Positions 9,696 through 18,251 of a DNA stretch of 64,000 nt are shown one piece after another (position 1 is the stretch's first letter; every line of letters begins with the position of its first letter). The position numbers and the translations under genes were made by a program. The DNA comes from Nitrosomonas sp. GTDB taxonomy: Bacteria; Pseudomonadota; Gammaproteobacteria; Burkholderiales; Nitrosomonadaceae. The DNA lies in NCBI GenBank assembly GCA_024281675.1, contig JAMXAG010000004.1, positions 62,001 through 126,000 on the forward strand. Direction: 5' to 3'. Under the pieces are notes generated by a model, which was not told where the DNA came from, searched no databases, and worked only from the letters and a program-made list of their open reading frames with translations.

Positions 9696-11026
9696 CGTTT
9701 TCCATACACATACTGCAAATTAGCGGTCACACCATTTGCATTAAAACCACCTGCCGTAGCATCAGTACTTAAATCAGAATGAAAAATAGAAGTACTTAAT
9801 AGCAAGCTAGGGTGGGGCACATAAACCGCTCTTAGGGTTGCATTGCGAAAGGTATTTTTTCTACCAACGATACTTGCATCGTCAAAAAAACCTGTGAGTC
9901 GATCAAAATTCCTTTTCTCGTAAGAGAAATCTCCCTCAAACCGAATTCTCTCGGTAATCTGCCAATAAGGCTGCACACTGACACCCGTGTTCAAACTAAA
10001 GTTTGTAGTTAAGTTATTCATGGCAGCAGTTACACGCCAACCATTAATGCTTAATCCCAGTTTTTCTGTCATTTGCCAAGTATAAGTACCACGTGCATTA
10101 AATCCACTAAAATCACGTCCTTTAACGCTTGCGTTTAAGCGCTCAACCCATCCACCCGTCACCAAAAATCGGGATTTCTCAGTCACAGCCCAATTCACTT
10201 TTCCCATCACTTCTTTTTGATCGAAATCACTACTTAATGGAAGCCCAGTAATTGGATCAGTGCCAGACGCTCTGGAAAAATCCCCAATGATGTACCGAAA
10301 AAGCACGCCAATGGTATTTTTACCTGGAGTAACATAATCGATTCCACCCTCAAAACGATCTTCAGTACGTGTAAGATTAGCTGCCCGTTGAGCAGCAAAG
10401 CCTGAAGTAAGATTATTTTTACCCACATCCAAATCATAGTGCAGATACTCACTATTTAAACGCCACCGCGGATGGATGGTCCATACGCCATTGACAAATT
10501 GCGTTTGCTCAGTACGAAAAATTTTTGCGCCCGGTTGAAATAAAAATGGCATCAATGATTCGTTATAAGTCACTCCCATATTGCCTTCCAGTCTTTTGCC
10601 AACGACCCAATTCCAATTACCAGCGGCATTCTTGAAATCATTACTCATATCACTGAATCTTTCAAATTTGTTGTAAGCCCAGCTCAAATCACCAGTGAAT
10701 CGTTGGCGACTGATTTCTTTATTGAGTAAAACTCCTCCTACAAAACGATTGGAGATATCAGAACGATGCCCCTTTAAAAGTTCATCTTTTACTTGCGAAT
10801 CTTCAAGAGTACCTGGGTTGAACCTATCACGAATCCTCATTATATTGTCGTCGGCGACAAGCGTATAACTAAAATAAGGCTGAATGAGTTTACTAGAAGC
10901 CGACGGTTGTAGGAACTTATTAGGATCTACTGCAGCAGCACTTGAAATGACAAGCATTGATAGTAGAACTATTGGGATACACAATCGCAACAGATATGAA
11001 ACCATACTGCAGAACCCATTAGACAT
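9692..11026 (-). CDS. EpsL-type exopolysaccharide outer-membrane beta-barrel
   Basis: The protein has a signal peptide (LLRLCIPIVLLSMLVISSAAA) followed by about 400 residues of alternating amphipathic strands rich in aromatic residues, ending in YVYGKR. This matches the EpsL family of outer-membrane proteins found with exosortase-B/PEP-CTERM exopolysaccharide loci. A role in polysaccharide export or assembly at the outer membrane is inferred. An internal ATG at residue 8 is an alternative start. Only this gene and the initiating transferase are seen here; no polymerase, Wzx or exosortase gene is adjacent. Confidence 0.75.
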   Translation of the reverse strand: MSNGFCSMVSYLLRLCIPIVLLSMLVISSAAAVDPNKFLQPSASSKLIQPYFSYTLVADDNIMRIRDRFNPGTLEDSQVKDELLKGHRSDISNRFVGGVLLNKEISRQRFTGDLSWAYNKFERFSDMSNDFKNAAGNWNWVVGKRLEGNMGVTYNESLMPFLFQPGAKIFRTEQTQFVNGVWTIHPRWRLNSEYLHYDLDVGKNNLTSGFAAQRAANLTRTEDRFEGGIDYVTPGKNTIGVLFRYIIGDFSRASGTDPITGLPLSSDFDQKEVMGKVNWAVTEKSRFLVTGGWVERLNASVKGRDFSGFNARGTYTWQMTEKLGLSINGWRVTAAMNNLTTNFSLNTGVSVQPYWQITERIRFEGDFSYEKRNFDRLTGFFDDASIVGRKNTFRNATLRAVYVPHPSLLLSTSIFHSDLSTDATAGGFNANGVTANLQYVYGKR

Positions 11027-11372
11027 ATATTTTGAGATATATAAAAATAACGATTTGGAACTTCACTTTCCTGCCTTTCTTTTAAAATCTACGGACCTTT
11101 TCAGCGCTAAGCATCATTTCTTATAACACTCTTGCACTGAACATATTCTCATAAAATTATTGTAAACAATATTTTTTCTAAATGTTTTCAGAAAAATCAC
11201 TCAAATCGTTTGTTATTTTTACCAATCAAAAAACTATTGCTATTGATTGATCTCCTAATTTTTGTAAATTTTTAACCTATTACTCTATGTTCAGTAGATT
11301 ATATAAAAATTTGCATTTCTCAGAAAACCAATTATAATGATAATCATTCTCATTAACAGTTTTGATTACTAT
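11027..11372. other. Intergenic divergent control region between epsL-like gene and hemP
   Basis: This 346-base AT-rich stretch separates two divergent genes. Its right end carries the Fur box described separately. The rest holds the promoter of the polysaccharide pair, but I see no confident -35/-10 pair and no coding signal. Confidence 0.5.
11333..11351 (+). promoter_or_regulatory. Fur box upstream of hemP
   Basis: The 19 bases match the classical Fur consensus (GATAATGATAATCATTATC) at 17 positions, with the central run ATAATGATAATCATT perfect. It ends 21 bases before the hemP ATG at 11373. Iron-loaded Fur bound here should block hemP transcription. Confidence 0.85.
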
Positions 11373-11567
11373 ATGAACAAAATACATACCCCCCAACTTA
11401 GTGACATAGATCCTAATTTTTATTCAAAAGGCTCAATAGGAAGCGCCAAAAAAATTCTGGATAGCGAGTGGCTATTTAAAAATAGTGACATCGTGTTGAT
11501 ATCGCACAAAGGAGAGCAGTATTCATTGCGATGCACGCGTAATGGCAAGCTACTTTTGAACAAATAG
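11373..11567 (+). CDS. hemP: Hemin uptake protein HemP
   Basis: This 64-residue protein matches the HemP family in its C-terminal half: a W/L-F segment, then VLISHKGEQYSLRCTRNGKLLLNK, the usual EYxLRxTRxGKLIL pattern. HemP proteins are small, iron-repressed and linked to heme uptake, in some species as regulators. The frame is open from an ATG at 11337, but that ATG lies inside the Fur box. The ATG at 11373 fits the family length better and is chosen, although no strong ribosome-binding site is seen. No TonB-dependent heme receptor follows; the next gene is bacterioferritin. Confidence 0.8.
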   Translation: MNKIHTPQLSDIDPNFYSKGSIGSAKKILDSEWLFKNSDIVLISHKGEQYSLRCTRNGKLLLNK

Positions 11568-11749
11568 TACGTGGATTTAAAGCGGTAATCAGGTATATTA
11601 GCATTGTGAACGAATCCATGAGTAGCATGGTAATTTTTCGAAATGACGAATAACCATTACACTATTCAAAACTCAGCACAATCTTCATCATGCATTTTGA
11701 TGTTTACGTACCCGTGCTTTTACCCTTTTACCTGTATTAGGAGACAACC

Positions 11750-12214
11750 ATGAAAGGTAACATAGAGATTATCCGTCACTTAAACCAACAATTACTGCAT
11801 GAATTGACCGCTATTAATCAATATTTTCTACATGCCCGCATGTATAAAAATTGGGGGTTTCATAGTCTTGGCAAACATGAATTCGAAGAATCCTGCGAAG
11901 AAATGAAGCATGCAGATGAATTAATTGAGCGGATTCTTTTTTTGGAAGGCTTACCCAATTTACAAGATCTAGGAAAATTAATGATCGGTGAAAGTGCACA
12001 AGAATGCGTTGCTTGCGATCTAAAACTTGAAGTAAGCGCAAGAGAATCATTATTAAAAGCCATTGCAGCTTGTGAAACCGCAAACGATTTTATTTCCCGT
12101 GAATTATTTAAACATATACTTGAAGATACTGAAGAGCACATCGATTGGTTAGAAACACAGCTCGATGTCATGCAGAAAGTCGGTATTCAAAATTGGCTGC
12201 AAAGCCAGATGTAA
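11750..12214 (+). CDS. bfr: Bacterioferritin, heme-binding type
   Basis: Bacterioferritin forms a 24-subunit shell that stores iron. Here 154 residues align along the whole family without gaps. Met52, the axial heme ligand, is present ([21 protein letters not shown]). The ferroxidase ligands Glu18, Glu51, His54, Glu94 and His130 are also present. The sixth ligand, Glu127, is Thr in [14 protein letters not shown]. This suggests a subunit with weakened ferroxidase activity, as seen in species that pair two Bfr types. A strong ribosome-binding site (AGGAG) precedes the ATG. It lies 182 bases after hemP, and a terminator follows. Confidence 0.95.
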   Translation: MKGNIEIIRHLNQQLLHELTAINQYFLHARMYKNWGFHSLGKHEFEESCEEMKHADELIERILFLEGLPNLQDLGKLMIGESAQECVACDLKLEVSARESLLKAIAACETANDFISRELFKHILEDTEEHIDWLETQLDVMQKVGIQNWLQSQM

Positions 12215-12227
12215 GTTTTTTCCAACA

Positions 12228-12260
12228 CTGCTGGAGTTTTCTCTTCCTTCTCCAGCAGTT
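12228..12260 (+). terminator. Rho-independent terminator after bfr
   Basis: A perfect 9-base stem (CTGCTGGAG / CTCCAGCAG) with a 13-base loop is followed by TTTATT, 14 bases after the bfr stop. It separates bfr from the DUF2325 gene. Confidence 0.75.
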
Positions 12261-12342
12261 TATTGAGCCAGCCAGCCTAATCCTCCCAGGTCAGCAAGCG
12301 ATTTTTTTACTCATGAAATAAAATTTCAGGAGGCTTGAGATC

Positions 12343-13047
12343 ATGAGAACCTTAAAAAACCCTGTGTTAGCAATTAGTCGTGCATTTCAATCGATTACCA
12401 CTAATCAATCTTCTGCATTCATCGATACTTTTTTAGTATCTTGTCTTCAGAACCTCGAACTCCGTGCATCACAAGCCATGAAGTTTTTGCTCTCATATCG
12501 GAAATCAAACATTCTAAATAAGTATCTCAGCCAGGATAATCCTGAAAAATTGCTGTTCAAAAGTAAGCAACATGAAAAATCCACTCGAAGTTCATTGCAA
12601 TTAAAATCACAACCTAGGCTGATCAAAACTTTGTCGGCGGAGAAATACAATACCATCAAACCGGTTAGCGCCCAGGATGGATATGATCTGTCGGGGCAAT
12701 CTGTTTTATGCATTGGTGGCCACATAAGCCTCTATGCAGAGTATGAACAACTTACTCAAAAAATGGGAGCTCGTTTTATGTCCTTTCACGGTGCTCCAGA
12801 TGACACACCTATTGAACGGCTACTACAGCTTTTGGAAAAAACAGATATGATTGTATGCCCGATTGACTGTATCAATCACCAGGTGTTCATTATTGTCAAA
12901 TGCTATTGTCAATTCTCTGAAAAACCTTGTGTTCTATTAGACAGATCAACATTGACTGCCTTTCAACAGGGAATTCATACATTGGCAAACTGGGCAAGTG
13001 GATTGTCCGATCTAGCGCAGAAAAAGATGGTTAATCTATCGAGTTGA
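12343..13047 (+). CDS. DUF2325 domain protein
   Basis: The C-terminal half (about residues 117-225) matches DUF2325: QSVLCIGGHISLYAEYEQL, then FHGAPDD, a DMIVCPIDCINHQVF segment and a late KCYCQF. The pattern of Gly-Gly, Cys and His residues is typical of the family, whose biochemical role is not established. The first 110 residues are basic, of low similarity to anything I know, and could be a separate helical domain. A good ribosome-binding site (AGGAGG) precedes the ATG. It lies between bacterioferritin and the bufferin operon, so a link to metals or redox is an inference from context. Confidence 0.7.
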   Translation: MRTLKNPVLAISRAFQSITTNQSSAFIDTFLVSCLQNLELRASQAMKFLLSYRKSNILNKYLSQDNPEKLLFKSKQHEKSTRSSLQLKSQPRLIKTLSAEKYNTIKPVSAQDGYDLSGQSVLCIGGHISLYAEYEQLTQKMGARFMSFHGAPDDTPIERLLQLLEKTDMIVCPIDCINHQVFIIVKCYCQFSEKPCVLLDRSTLTAFQQGIHTLANWASGLSDLAQKKMVNLSS

Positions 13048-13134
13048 TAATTTTATCTGATTGCCATTTAGATGATCATATGATTACGGGAATATCTACT
13101 CACTGGCAAGTAAGCCCCATAAAAAATGAAACAC

Positions 13135-13153
13135 AACGTTAGATTTTAACGTT
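13135..13153 (+). promoter_or_regulatory. Inverted repeat in the bufferin operon promoter region
   Basis: AACGTTA and TAACGTT form a perfect 7-base inverted repeat with a 5-base spacer, about 41 bases upstream of the bufA-like ATG at 13194. Its symmetry and place suggest a binding site for a dimeric regulator. It is too weak for a terminator. Confidence 0.5.
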
Positions 13154-13193
13154 ATGATTTGAAGTTCCAATCTTAATTATTAAAGGAAAATTT

Positions 13194-13532
13194 ATGTCTA
13201 AAAAAACCACGAAATCAGTTTCAATCGTATTAGGCACTGCTTTTGTTTCCACTCTGGCTATAAGCAATCTATCGGCCAATACCGAAACGAACAACGCTAA
13301 TCCTTTTGCAATGAAAGCACTATCGGGTGGTTATATGCAGTTAGCGCAAGCCGATGCCGCTGATAAATCTAAACACGACGATAAAAAACCGGTTCAGGAA
13401 GGTAAATGCGGTGAAGGAAAATGTGGCAACAAAGATGAAATGAAAAAGAATATCGAAGGTAAGTGTGGCGATAAAAAATCCGAAAAAGAAGGCAAATGCG
13501 GTGAAGGAAAATGCGGTAGCAATAAAAAATAA
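13194..13532 (+). CDS. Bufferin/HvfA-type RiPP precursor with five EGKCG motifs
   Basis: The 112-residue product has an N-terminal signal peptide (SVSIVLGTAFVSTLAISNLSA) and a charged, low-complexity C-terminal half. Exactly five cysteines are present, every one inside an EGKCG motif. Two motifs are paired back to back at each end and one stands in the middle. This is the hallmark of BufA2/HvfA precursors. In these, a multi-iron MNIO enzyme converts the cysteines to copper-binding heterocycles, and the mature peptide protects the periplasm from copper. The next two genes encode the matching enzyme and partner. A ribosome-binding site (AAAGGAAAA) precedes the ATG. Modification is predicted, not shown. 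Confidence 0.88.
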   Translation: MSKKTTKSVSIVLGTAFVSTLAISNLSANTETNNANPFAMKALSGGYMQLAQADAADKSKHDDKKPVQEGKCGEGKCGNKDEMKKNIEGKCGDKKSEKEGKCGEGKCGSNKK

Positions 13533-13562
13533 TCTAATTATTCAAAGTTTTGCACAATATAT

Positions 13563-14414
13563 ATGAACTATCCTGTTCATGGTGCAGGCCTAGGATTACG
13601 GCGAGCGTTTATACGCTCGCTTTCGGATCATCCAACTGAATGTGTTAACTTCTGGGAAATTGCACCCGAAAACTGGATAGGTGTAGGCGGTTATTTTGGC
13701 AAAAAACTTCACGAACTGACCGAAAAACACCCCTTCATTTGCCACGGCCTGTCACTTTCGATTGGCGGCCCTACTCCGCTCGATCAAGCATTCTTACAAA
13801 AACTAAAGAAATTCTTGCATGAACATAATATTCGCTACTACAGCGAACATTTGAGTTATTGCAGTGATAATGGTCATCTGTATGATCTGATGCCAATTCC
13901 ATTCACCGAACAAGCAGTTCACTATGTTGCGAATCGAATCAAACAAGTACAAGAGCAGCTGGAACAACGCATCGCAATCGAAAATGTCTCGTACTACGCC
14001 GCACCGGGTCAAGAAATGGAAGAAATCGACTTTCTAAATGCGGTATTACAAGAAGCTGATTGCGATCTGTTACTGGATGTCAATAACATTTATGTTAACA
14101 GTGTCAACCACGGTTATGACGCTCATACTTTCCTACAGCGATTACCTGCCGAACGCATTGCTTATATCCATATCGCCGGACATTACAAGGAAGCCGAAGA
14201 TCTGATAATCGATACACATGGTGCCAATGTAGTAGACCCAGTATGGCAATTATTGAATAGTGCCTATCAACATTTTGGAATCATTCCGACCTTATTGGAA
14301 CGAGATTTCAACATACCATCATTGTCAGAATTATTGAAGGAAGTTGCTAGCATTCAAACCATGCAAGCTAAATGGCAAGAAGAAAATTGTGAATATCATA
14401 AACGACAAGACTGA
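13563..14414 (+). CDS. MNIO-family (DUF692) RiPP-modifying iron enzyme, BufB/HvfB type
   Basis: DUF692 proteins are TIM-barrel multinuclear iron oxygenases that modify cysteines in peptide precursors. Conserved blocks run in order: [93 protein letters not shown] and LLERDFN. The His, Asp, Glu and Asn residues in these blocks are the likely iron ligands, and all are present. The length of 283 residues is normal. It lies 30 bases after the precursor gene and overlaps the next gene, so the three form one operon. Confidence 0.93.
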   Translation: MNYPVHGAGLGLRRAFIRSLSDHPTECVNFWEIAPENWIGVGGYFGKKLHELTEKHPFICHGLSLSIGGPTPLDQAFLQKLKKFLHEHNIRYYSEHLSYCSDNGHLYDLMPIPFTEQAVHYVANRIKQVQEQLEQRIAIENVSYYAAPGQEMEEIDFLNAVLQEADCDLLLDVNNIYVNSVNHGYDAHTFLQRLPAERIAYIHIAGHYKEAEDLIIDTHGANVVDPVWQLLNSAYQHFGIIPTLLERDFNIPSLSELLKEVASIQTMQAKWQEENCEYHKRQD

Positions 14415-15174
14415 CCGTGATGATTTTACTGCCCTGCAATACGCTTTTGCAGCCTATATCCGCGATCCCCAAAAGAACTCTTGCCCTAAAGATATAGATC
14501 CACGACGTATGGATGTATACAGCGATTTATTTTACCGCAATATAGAAGATTTTATCGCAAACACTTACCCTGTATTGCGTCAGATTTTACCGGATAATCA
14601 CTGGCATGCCATGATACGTGATTATTTCTCCAATCACTTAGCACATACACCGTTATTTCCTGAAATGCCGCGAGAATTTCTCAAGTATCTACAATATGAG
14701 CGTCATCCCTCTTCTGACGATCCTCCTTTCATATTGGAATTGGCGCATTACGAATGGGTTGAACTCGCCATTTCGACATTGGATGTAGAAATCGAACAAA
14801 CAATTTTTGATCCTAATGGTGATTTGTTAACAGGCACTCCTGTCATTTCTCCATTAGCTTGGATGCTCAGCTACCACTTCCCAGTTCATCAAATCAGCCC
14901 CACTTTTCAACCACAAACCCCTTGTAAAGATCCTATTCATCTGATCGTTTATCGTGACGAAGATTTTGCCGTGCATTTTATGGAAGTTAATGCTGTGACT
15001 GCTCGTTTAATGCAATTACTCAACAATACTCATGAATCGTGTCAATATTTATTACAACAAATTGCTGTTGAATTGAACCACCCAAACCCTGAAATAGTGA
15101 TTCAAGGTGGTCTAGAAATCATAAAAAATTTACAAGCACATCAAATAATTCTTGGCACAAAACACCCCCTTTAA
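14389..15174 (+). CDS. DUF2063 partner protein, BufC/HvfC type
   Basis: The N-terminal domain is DUF2063 ([14 protein letters not shown], then [29 protein letters not shown]). The remainder contains a second domain that, in HvfC-type proteins, binds the precursor leader and brings it to the MNIO enzyme. The frame is open from a TTG at 14344, but the GTG at 14389, preceded by AAGAAGAA, gives a more usual length of 261 residues and a 26-base overlap with the MNIO gene. No DoxX-like fourth gene follows; about 230 bases without genes separate it from the GTPase genes. Confidence 0.9.
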   Translation: MNIINDKTDRDDFTALQYAFAAYIRDPQKNSCPKDIDPRRMDVYSDLFYRNIEDFIANTYPVLRQILPDNHWHAMIRDYFSNHLAHTPLFPEMPREFLKYLQYERHPSSDDPPFILELAHYEWVELAISTLDVEIEQTIFDPNGDLLTGTPVISPLAWMLSYHFPVHQISPTFQPQTPCKDPIHLIVYRDEDFAVHFMEVNAVTARLMQLLNNTHESCQYLLQQIAVELNHPNPEIVIQGGLEIIKNLQAHQIILGTKHPL

Positions 15175-15401
15175 GTAGTCTTCCCCGCAAAACATTTGGA
15201 ACTCGCATGGATTGCAGGAAAAACCAAGTCGCTCTTTTACGAGATTCGGCAGACAAACAAGCAACACAAGAAGTGCGCCTAACCTCTTCCCCAATCGGAC
15301 ACACCATAATAAACCTTTTAGCTTGGACGTTCTAATAGCTATAGTAGTGACCCACACCATTTTGAATTTTAGCCATTTCCCAGAAATGTTAAGATGGAAC
15401 A

Positions 15402-16637
15402 ATGAAATGGAATGATTTAGAAAACTGGAGCGGTTACTGGGAACAGTTGCGCACGGCATTTACATCACCGAAAGTCGATCCCGACGTTCTGGATGCTTCT
15501 TTGCACGCCGCACGCCAACACGTGCCGGTACCGGTTTTATGGTTACTCGGTAAAACCCAAGCTGGCAAAACTTCGATCATCAAGGCATTGACCGGTAATG
15601 AAACGGCTGAAATCGGCAACGGATTTCAGCCGTGCACGCGAACTTCACAGTTTTACGATTTCCCCACACCAGCACCGATCGTACGGTTCCTAGATACGCG
15701 CGGCCTTGGTGAGGTTTCGTATGACCCCAGTGAAGACATCCGCTATTGCGAAACGCAAGCACATTTGCTGGTTGCCGTGGTGAAAGTGGCCGATCTCAAT
15801 CAAGCCAGTGTTTTTGACGTACTGCACGCGATTCGCAAACGCCACCCCGAATGGCCGGTATTGATCGTGCAAACTGGATTACATGACCTTTATCCTAACG
15901 GCTTCGCGCATGTCCTGCCTTGGCCTTATGATGATGATCCATTGCCAGATAGTATTCCGCTGGATTTACGCCGTGCATTGCAGGCACAACGTAATAGCCT
16001 CAAGCCATTACCCGGCTTTGCACCGGTACAGTGGGTCGCAGTAGATCTGACCTTGCCGGAAGATGGTTTTAGCCCTGTAGAATATGGCCTAGAGGCACTA
16101 TGGCAAAGAATCGAAGCGTTATCTTCCTTGGGGTTGCAGTATCAGCTCAGTGGTGGCAAGGAAGTACGCGATATCTATGCACGTGCCGCACATCAACACA
16201 TCGTCGGTTATACCTTCACTGCTGCAGGTCTGGGCGCTTTACCGGTAGTCGATCTAGTCAGTGTTTCGGCAGTTCAAGCAAAGATGCTGCATGGCTTGGC
16301 CAAACTGTATGGACAACATTGGGATCAAAGTACTATCAGTGAATTTCTGGGATTGATGGGCGTAGGCATCGCATCGAATTATTTGACCCGGTGGTTGACC
16401 CGCACCGTGGTAAAAATCATCCCAGTTTGGGGTCAAACAATCGGCACCCTTTGGAGTGTCGCTTCGACTGGCTCTTCCACATATGCATTGGGTAAAGCAG
16501 CAATTTATTTCTTTGCACGACGAAAAAATGGTTTGAATATTGACCCCGACTCACTACGTCGGTTGTATGCTGAGGAATTAAAACGCGGTGCTTTGATTCT
16601 GAAGCAACGCTTACACAAGCCGGAAAAATCCGAATGA
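15402..16637 (+). CDS. GTPase with C-terminal DUF697-like membrane domain
   Basis: A P-loop is at residues 50-57 (GKTQAGKT) and the switch II motif follows as DTRGLGE. The usual NKxD base-recognition motif is replaced by a TGLHD-like segment. The C-terminal half (AAGLGALPVVDLVSVSAVQAKML) resembles the DUF697/YcjF membrane-associated domain with hydrophobic helices. Its stop overlaps the start of a second GTPase gene by four bases, so the two are coupled. The DNA here is visibly richer in G and C than the preceding genes. The function is unknown; a role at the inner membrane is inferred. Confidence 0.78.
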   Translation: MKWNDLENWSGYWEQLRTAFTSPKVDPDVLDASLHAARQHVPVPVLWLLGKTQAGKTSIIKALTGNETAEIGNGFQPCTRTSQFYDFPTPAPIVRFLDTRGLGEVSYDPSEDIRYCETQAHLLVAVVKVADLNQASVFDVLHAIRKRHPEWPVLIVQTGLHDLYPNGFAHVLPWPYDDDPLPDSIPLDLRRALQAQRNSLKPLPGFAPVQWVAVDLTLPEDGFSPVEYGLEALWQRIEALSSLGLQYQLSGGKEVRDIYARAAHQHIVGYTFTAAGLGALPVVDLVSVSAVQAKMLHGLAKLYGQHWDQSTISEFLGLMGVGIASNYLTRWLTRTVVKIIPVWGQTIGTLWSVASTGSSTYALGKAAIYFFARRKNGLNIDPDSLRRLYAEELKRGALILKQRLHKPEKSE

Positions 16638-18184
16638 AGCATTTTTCGTTGTTCAATCCGCTCAGGGTGTTGATATTTTTGTTACTAATTTTACCAGTGC
16701 TGGCGCTACTTGGTTTTGGCGTCGTATGGTTGTGGCAAAGTGATTATTTGGTAGATTGGCTGATCGCGCTTGTAGCATGCGGTGTTTTGAGTTATGGCTT
16801 ACAATCCTGGCTTGTACAGCGTGAAAGTAAACTATTACGTGATGCCACCACAGCCCCCAATCCAATTTGGCCACCCAATACTGATGCAGTGTGGAATCAG
16901 GTAGAAGCATTGGCGGAAAGCACACACCCTGAAGATTGGCCATTGGAAAATGGCGCATGGACGTTACAACTTGCACAACAAACCTTGCAAACGGTCGCAC
17001 ACAATTATCACCCGGATGTTGAAAAACCGTTATTGGAACTGACCATCCCCCATACACTGCTGATTATTGAACGTGCTAGTCGTGATTTACGCCAGGATGT
17101 CGCGGAAAAAATCCCTTTCAGTCACCGTCTGACAATCGGGGATTTATTTCGGATCCAACGCTGGAAAGTTAAAGCAGAACAACTGTTCAACATCTATCGC
17201 GCTGGCAACATCATCGTTAACCCTGTCAATGCGCTGCTCAGTGAAGCTTGGCGTCATTTGCGTGAACGTAGCTTCATGCTGGCGAAAGATGAATTGCATC
17301 GATGGTTTTTACGTGCCTATGTGCGCAAAGTCGGTTACTACGCAATCGATCTTTATAGTGGGCGCTTGTCCTTGGGTATCGAACAACCCGATGCAGCCAT
17401 CCCCATTTCCGAAACCGATCTGACACAGGCAGCCAATACGCTAACAAAACAGCGCGACGAACCTTTGCGCATTCTAGTTTCAGGTCGCTCAAATGCTGGA
17501 AAATCCAGTTTGATCAATGCATTATTCGGTGAATTCATTGCTGCAACGGACACACTACCGGATACTACGAATACCATCAAACCGTTTGTTCTGACACGCG
17601 AAGGTTTATCACAAGCGATTATCCTGGATAGCCCCGGCTGCGATAGCCCGCTATTCAGCGAAGAACAGATGCTAACGGCCGCTGGCGAATCGGATTTGAT
17701 TCTGTGGGTAACGCCCGCTAATCGCCCGGATCGACAAATCGAGCGCGATAGTCTCGATGCACTGCGTGCATTCCAAGCTATGCGCACGCACCGCCATACG
17801 CCACCTTTGTTGGTAGCTGTCAGCTTCATTGATCACTTGCGACCCATCAATGAATGGCAGCCACCCTATGATTTAAACGATACCAACAATCCCAAGTCGC
17901 TCAACATTGATCGCGCGATACAAGCCGTTGTCAGCGATCTTGCGGTACCAATTGAACGTGTTATCCCTGTAAGCCTGGCCGCAGGCAAAGTCTATAACGT
18001 GGATGATGCACTGTGGTCTGCAATATTAAACATGCAAAGCGAAGCGCTGCGTGTACGTTTGATGCGTTGCTTGGATGCACGAAAAAATGCCGAGAACTGG
18101 AACATGCTGCAATACCAAATGATCAGCACGGGACGGTTTCTTAAAAAATTACCGGACTTGCTGATGGCTAAAAACAAGAAATAA
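16634..18184 (+). CDS. Membrane-anchored GTPase, second of a tandem pair
   Basis: Two hydrophobic helices at about residues 12-35 and 40-57 anchor the protein. A long helical region follows, then a G domain with P-loop GRSNAGKS at 284-291 and switch II DSPGCDSPLF. The G4 motif is again not a canonical NKxD. The G domain resembles the HSR1/Era-like class. The N-terminal 280 residues have no domain I recognise. It is coupled to the upstream GTPase by an ATGA overlap and followed by a DUF3750 gene. The pair may act as a heteromeric membrane-remodelling or envelope-stress device, which is speculation from architecture. Confidence 0.75.
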   Translation: MKHFSLFNPLRVLIFLLLILPVLALLGFGVVWLWQSDYLVDWLIALVACGVLSYGLQSWLVQRESKLLRDATTAPNPIWPPNTDAVWNQVEALAESTHPEDWPLENGAWTLQLAQQTLQTVAHNYHPDVEKPLLELTIPHTLLIIERASRDLRQDVAEKIPFSHRLTIGDLFRIQRWKVKAEQLFNIYRAGNIIVNPVNALLSEAWRHLRERSFMLAKDELHRWFLRAYVRKVGYYAIDLYSGRLSLGIEQPDAAIPISETDLTQAANTLTKQRDEPLRILVSGRSNAGKSSLINALFGEFIAATDTLPDTTNTIKPFVLTREGLSQAIILDSPGCDSPLFSEEQMLTAAGESDLILWVTPANRPDRQIERDSLDALRAFQAMRTHRHTPPLLVAVSFIDHLRPINEWQPPYDLNDTNNPKSLNIDRAIQAVVSDLAVPIERVIPVSLAAGKVYNVDDALWSAILNMQSEALRVRLMRCLDARKNAENWNMLQYQMISTGRFLKKLPDLLMAKNKK

Positions 18185-18251
18185 TATCTTCGAGTATCAG
18201 TGTTCTCAAAACTTCCCCGATTTTTTACCTATTTTTTTGATTTGACCCGCT

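Noticed and set aside
13398..13520. Tandem-like DNA repeats in the precursor gene
   Set aside because: The repeats follow from the EGKCG protein motifs and are not a CRISPR or satellite array.
17353..17829. A 158-codon frame opposite the second GTPase gene
   Set aside because: Arg/Ser/Cys-rich composition and full overlap with a convincing GTPase mark it as an antisense shadow.
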